From positions 1 to 7,459 of the forward strand of contig WJOV01000090.1 of the NCBI GenBank assembly GCA_009618475.1: a stretch of 7,459 bases of DNA. The letters are read 5' to 3'. The notes under the pieces were generated by a model. It searched no databases. It worked only from the letters and a program-made list of their open reading frames with translations, and was not told where the DNA came from. The first letter of the stretch is position 1; every line of letters starts with the position of its first letter. The translations under genes and the position numbers were made by a program. The DNA comes from Methanosarcinales archaeon (GTDB lineage: Archaea > Halobacteriota > Syntropharchaeia > Alkanophagales > Methanospirareceae). Below are positions 5,866 through 7,459 of this stretch, piece after piece.

Positions 5866-6069
5866 GTGAACAAAAAGGGGGAGCGGCACTTTATAAAGGG
5901 TAAAGATATTTGGGATTCGGATTTTGGGGAACTATTGATAAAAAAAGAAACAGTCCAAAAATTTGCCCATAAATTTAGAGGGAATGCGAGAATAGCTCTC
6001 GGTAGGATATGCACTAAAGAAGACTTTGTGAAAAAGAAAAAGGCCATTTTGAACCAAACACTTCCCTAA
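5866..6069 (+). CDS. Small lysine-rich protein of unknown family (67 residues)
   Basis: This starts at GTG 5866, nine bases after GGAGG (5852-5856). The 67-residue product is soluble, basic and lysine-rich, with no membrane segment or cysteine cluster; its single cysteine is C49. Its C-terminal part (RIALGRICTKEDFVKK..ILNQTLP) has the regular look of a conserved family, which I cannot name. It is preceded by its own strong promoter and an operator-like array, and the HEPN-like gene follows 26 bases after its stop. That order, size and charge would suit an antitoxin or DNA-binding regulator of the HEPN gene, but nothing in the sequence proves it. Many AAA and other AT-rich codons set it apart from the helicase and suggest transfer. 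The alternative is a free-standing small protein of unknown function. Confidence 0.7.
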   Translation: MNKKGERHFIKGKDIWDSDFGELLIKKETVQKFAHKFRGNARIALGRICTKEDFVKKKKAILNQTLP

Positions 6070-6078
6070 TTTTTTTTT
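6070..6078 (+). terminator. T9 run between the small gene and the HEPN gene
   Basis: Nine T in a row follow immediately after the stop codon of the 67-codon gene. In archaea this is a plausible terminator. Partial read-through would make the second gene less expressed than the first. Confidence 0.45.
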
Positions 6079-6095
6079 CTTGTTTGTGGCAGAAA

Positions 6096-6635
6096 ATGGA
6101 AATTGAATTTAATGAAAGTGAAGGAGAATGTTTTGAAGATATTATTAAATTATATCTCAAAAGCAAAGAGTTGATGCTTTATGCGGAGGAGATAGGGGAT
6201 GAAAGTTTCCTTCCCGCAACAGAAGAATTTAGGCATGCTTTTGACCATCTAATGAGAGTTTTCGCATTTAAATTAGGCTTTAAGTCGGGGAACGATGATT
6301 ACGCAATTAAAAACTTTAATCCCGGTTATAGACATCTTTACAGAGCGGCTTATAATTTATTAGACTTCCTTCGGATTATTTTTAAGGATAAAGTTTATGG
6401 TGAACTGAAGGGCTTTTCTGGAAAGACATTGGTAGAAATATTTCCGAAATATTATCACGAAATTAAACCTTTTATTGAGATTGACGTCCCTAAAGAAGTA
6501 TCTAAACTAAGGTCTGAGAAGGATATAGGTAAGAATACTCAAAAAGATTTAGACAAATATACTGAAATTGTTGAAAGATTCATGACCTATTATGAAGAAA
6601 TACTCAGAATTAAACCTAGTGTCGCAGCAATTTAA
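6096..6635 (+). CDS. HEPN-like protein with R-x4-H motif
   Basis: This is a 179-residue, mostly helical protein. FRHAFDHLMRVF contains R46 and H51, matching the R-x(4-6)-H signature of HEPN-fold proteins, many of which are metal-independent RNases acting in toxin-antitoxin, abortive-infection and CRISPR effector systems. A second conserved-looking helix, YRHLYRAAYNLLDF, lies at about 78-91, and the C-terminal third is charged and helical. I chose ATG 6096; the frame also opens at TTG 6084, but neither start has a clear Shine-Dalgarno site. It lies 26 bases after the small lysine-rich gene and is probably co-transcribed, subject to the T9 run between them. The stop is 3 bases from the stop of the opposing transposase gene, so the last residues may have been altered by insertion of that element. 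The HEPN call rests on the motif and helical pattern; the RNase or toxin role is inference. Confidence 0.6.
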   Translation: MEIEFNESEGECFEDIIKLYLKSKELMLYAEEIGDESFLPATEEFRHAFDHLMRVFAFKLGFKSGNDDYAIKNFNPGYRHLYRAAYNLLDFLRIIFKDKVYGELKGFSGKTLVEIFPKYYHEIKPFIEIDVPKEVSKLRSEKDIGKNTQKDLDKYTEIVERFMTYYEEILRIKPSVAAI

Positions 6636-6638
6636 TCC

Positions 6639-7295
6639 TTAGACATAATACTTGGACAACTTCTTATCAGCCTTCTCCTTCGTGAACTTCCAGTCGATCT
6701 TCTTTTCTTGATCATTCCTTCTTTTGGTCCATGCCACGACTTTCTGGGTCAGTGTTTCCTCGTCACCGATCCGCCTGCCAGTGCATTCGATGTCCATCAC
6801 ATTGATTTCGATTTCCGCCGCGTTGAGCCAGCTTGCATGCTTTGGTGTGTAGTGGAACTCAATCTTGCTCAGGATTCTTTCTGCCTCATCTTTGCTGAAC
6901 GCCTCATAGAATGCCTTTTCCTTGTGAGTATTGAGGTTATCGGTGACCAGCCGAACGAGTTCGGCATCCGGGTATTCTTCGTCAACGAACATCTTCACGA
7001 ACCGCGCGAAATCCTTCATCGTCCTTCTTTTTGTTACCTGCGTCACACGTTTTCCTGCCTTGAATTCGACTGCTACGAATATGTTTGCCGTACCATTCCT
7101 GATGTACTCATAATCGTATTTTTCAGGGCTTCCCGGCTTCATGGGGATTGCCATTCTCTTCTCGCCGAGAAGCTGCTTTGGTTTCTCGTCAAGATTGACG
7201 AGAGGTCTTTTCGGGTCGTACGGCTCTTCATACAGGTCAAGGACGTCATACATGCAAGCTCTGAATATTGCATCAATCGTCTGGATGCACCACAT
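6639..7295 (-). mobile_element. IS630-family transposase, catalytic part (ORFB frame)
   Basis: This 218-residue frame carries the DDE catalytic domain of IS630-family transposases, which cut and insert at TA sites. VNLDEKPKQLLGE gives the first Asp (D36), VTDNLNTH the second, and HYTPKHASWLNAAEIEI the third acid (Glu). YEYIRNGTANIF and TKRRTMKDFA are also typical. The conserved protein continues upstream of this Met in another frame (7301-7459); a -1 slip at the A7 tract 7322-7328 joins them. The frame itself is open from 7361. No transposase ribosome site precedes the Met at 7295, supporting translation by frameshift rather than by independent start. No clear terminal inverted repeat is visible before the HEPN gene end at 6635, so the element's boundary is unknown. 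The C-terminus (WKFTKEKADKKLSKYYV) looks complete. Confidence 0.92.
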
Positions 7296-7300
7296 CCTTC

Positions 7301-7459
7301 TCAGCCACGGCTTTGTTTTGCTTTTTTTAAAATCAGCCGGATGCTTTCCCGGTTTATTGTTTCAAAACCGTCCCTTTTCCGCATCTCCTCGGTGAGTAAT
7401 GTAAGCGACCATCTCTTTCTGCCATCGGGCGATTTGGTGCATGCCTGCGCTATGATTTC
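7301..7459 (-). mobile_element. IS630-family transposase, upstream part (ORFA frame), cut by window edge
   Basis: The frame read from 7459 gives ACTKSPDGRKRWSLTLLTEE..GFETINRESIRLILKK, the segment that lies between the helix-turn-helix region and the catalytic domain in IS630 transposases. It then reads GCA AAA CAA AGC CGT GGC and stops at TGA 7303-7301. The family pattern expects LKK followed by xxxKPWL, which is found in the -1 frame (AGC AAA ACA AAG CCG TGG). The N-terminal DNA-binding domain lies beyond the window. Whether the two frames are joined by programmed slippage or mark a decayed gene is open. Confidence 0.85.
7320..7329 (-). promoter_or_regulatory. Candidate -1 ribosomal frameshift site
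   Basis: The minus strand reads T AAAAAAA GC. The incoming frame is TTA AAA AAA, so a tandem slip by -1 leads to AGC AAA ACA and restores the conserved transposase. A AAA AAA followed by G is a permissive slippery heptamer of the kind used by several insertion-sequence families. A weak GC-rich stretch (AGCCGTGGCT) follows about 8 bases on, but no strong stimulatory hairpin is evident. Confidence 0.5.

Noticed and set aside
6931..7395. Plus-strand open frames over the transposase.
   Set aside because: They are antisense to the conserved DDE transposase.

Overview
The window looks archaeal, probably from a euryarchaeon. The evidence is a type II methionine aminopeptidase of archaeal length, an Lhr-type superfamily 2 helicase with a C-terminal zinc ribbon, several BRE/TATA-type promoters (some placed for leaderless transcripts) and T-run terminators. 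I suspect a methanogen or ANME-like lineage, but the sequence alone does not fix the taxon.

Layout from left to right. (1) 1-96 is an AT-rich segment with an imperfect palindrome. It abuts the broken 3' end of a chemoreceptor-like gene (69-611, minus), which stops inside the second helical-bimodular (HBM) signature. (2) 764-1243 (plus) is the C-terminal part of a tyrosine recombinase fused to a double zinc ribbon; its last codons run into a repeat. (3) 1157-1322 is a repeat-rich, hairpin-forming stretch. One of its units recurs inverted at 2572-2618. (4) 1420-1533 is a 37-codon ORF behind a good leaderless promoter. (5) 1658-2542 (minus) is methionine aminopeptidase and 2663-5551 (plus) is the Lhr-like helicase. 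These two intact, probably chromosomal housekeeping genes diverge from a 120-bp promoter region. (6) 5552-5865 is a dense non-coding region. It holds a candidate structured RNA (about 5613-5707) with its own TATA box and T-run, a three-copy operator-like motif, and a strong promoter with a Shine-Dalgarno site. (7) 5866-6635 is a two-gene, AT-rich, probably transferred module: a 67-residue lysine-rich protein of unknown family and a 179-residue HEPN-like protein with an R-x4-H motif. (8) 6639-7459 (minus) is the IS630-family transposase of an element that runs off the window. Its reading frame is split at an A7 tract exactly where a -1 slip would restore the conserved protein.

The two core genes (translation-linked protein maturation and nucleic-acid remodelling) are flanked on both sides by accessory or decaying DNA. 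The best candidate for an undescribed system is the segment 5585-6635: structured RNA or palindromes, operator array, small basic protein and HEPN-like putative RNase. Its arrangement resembles a toxin-antitoxin or defence-type island, but the function is inferred.
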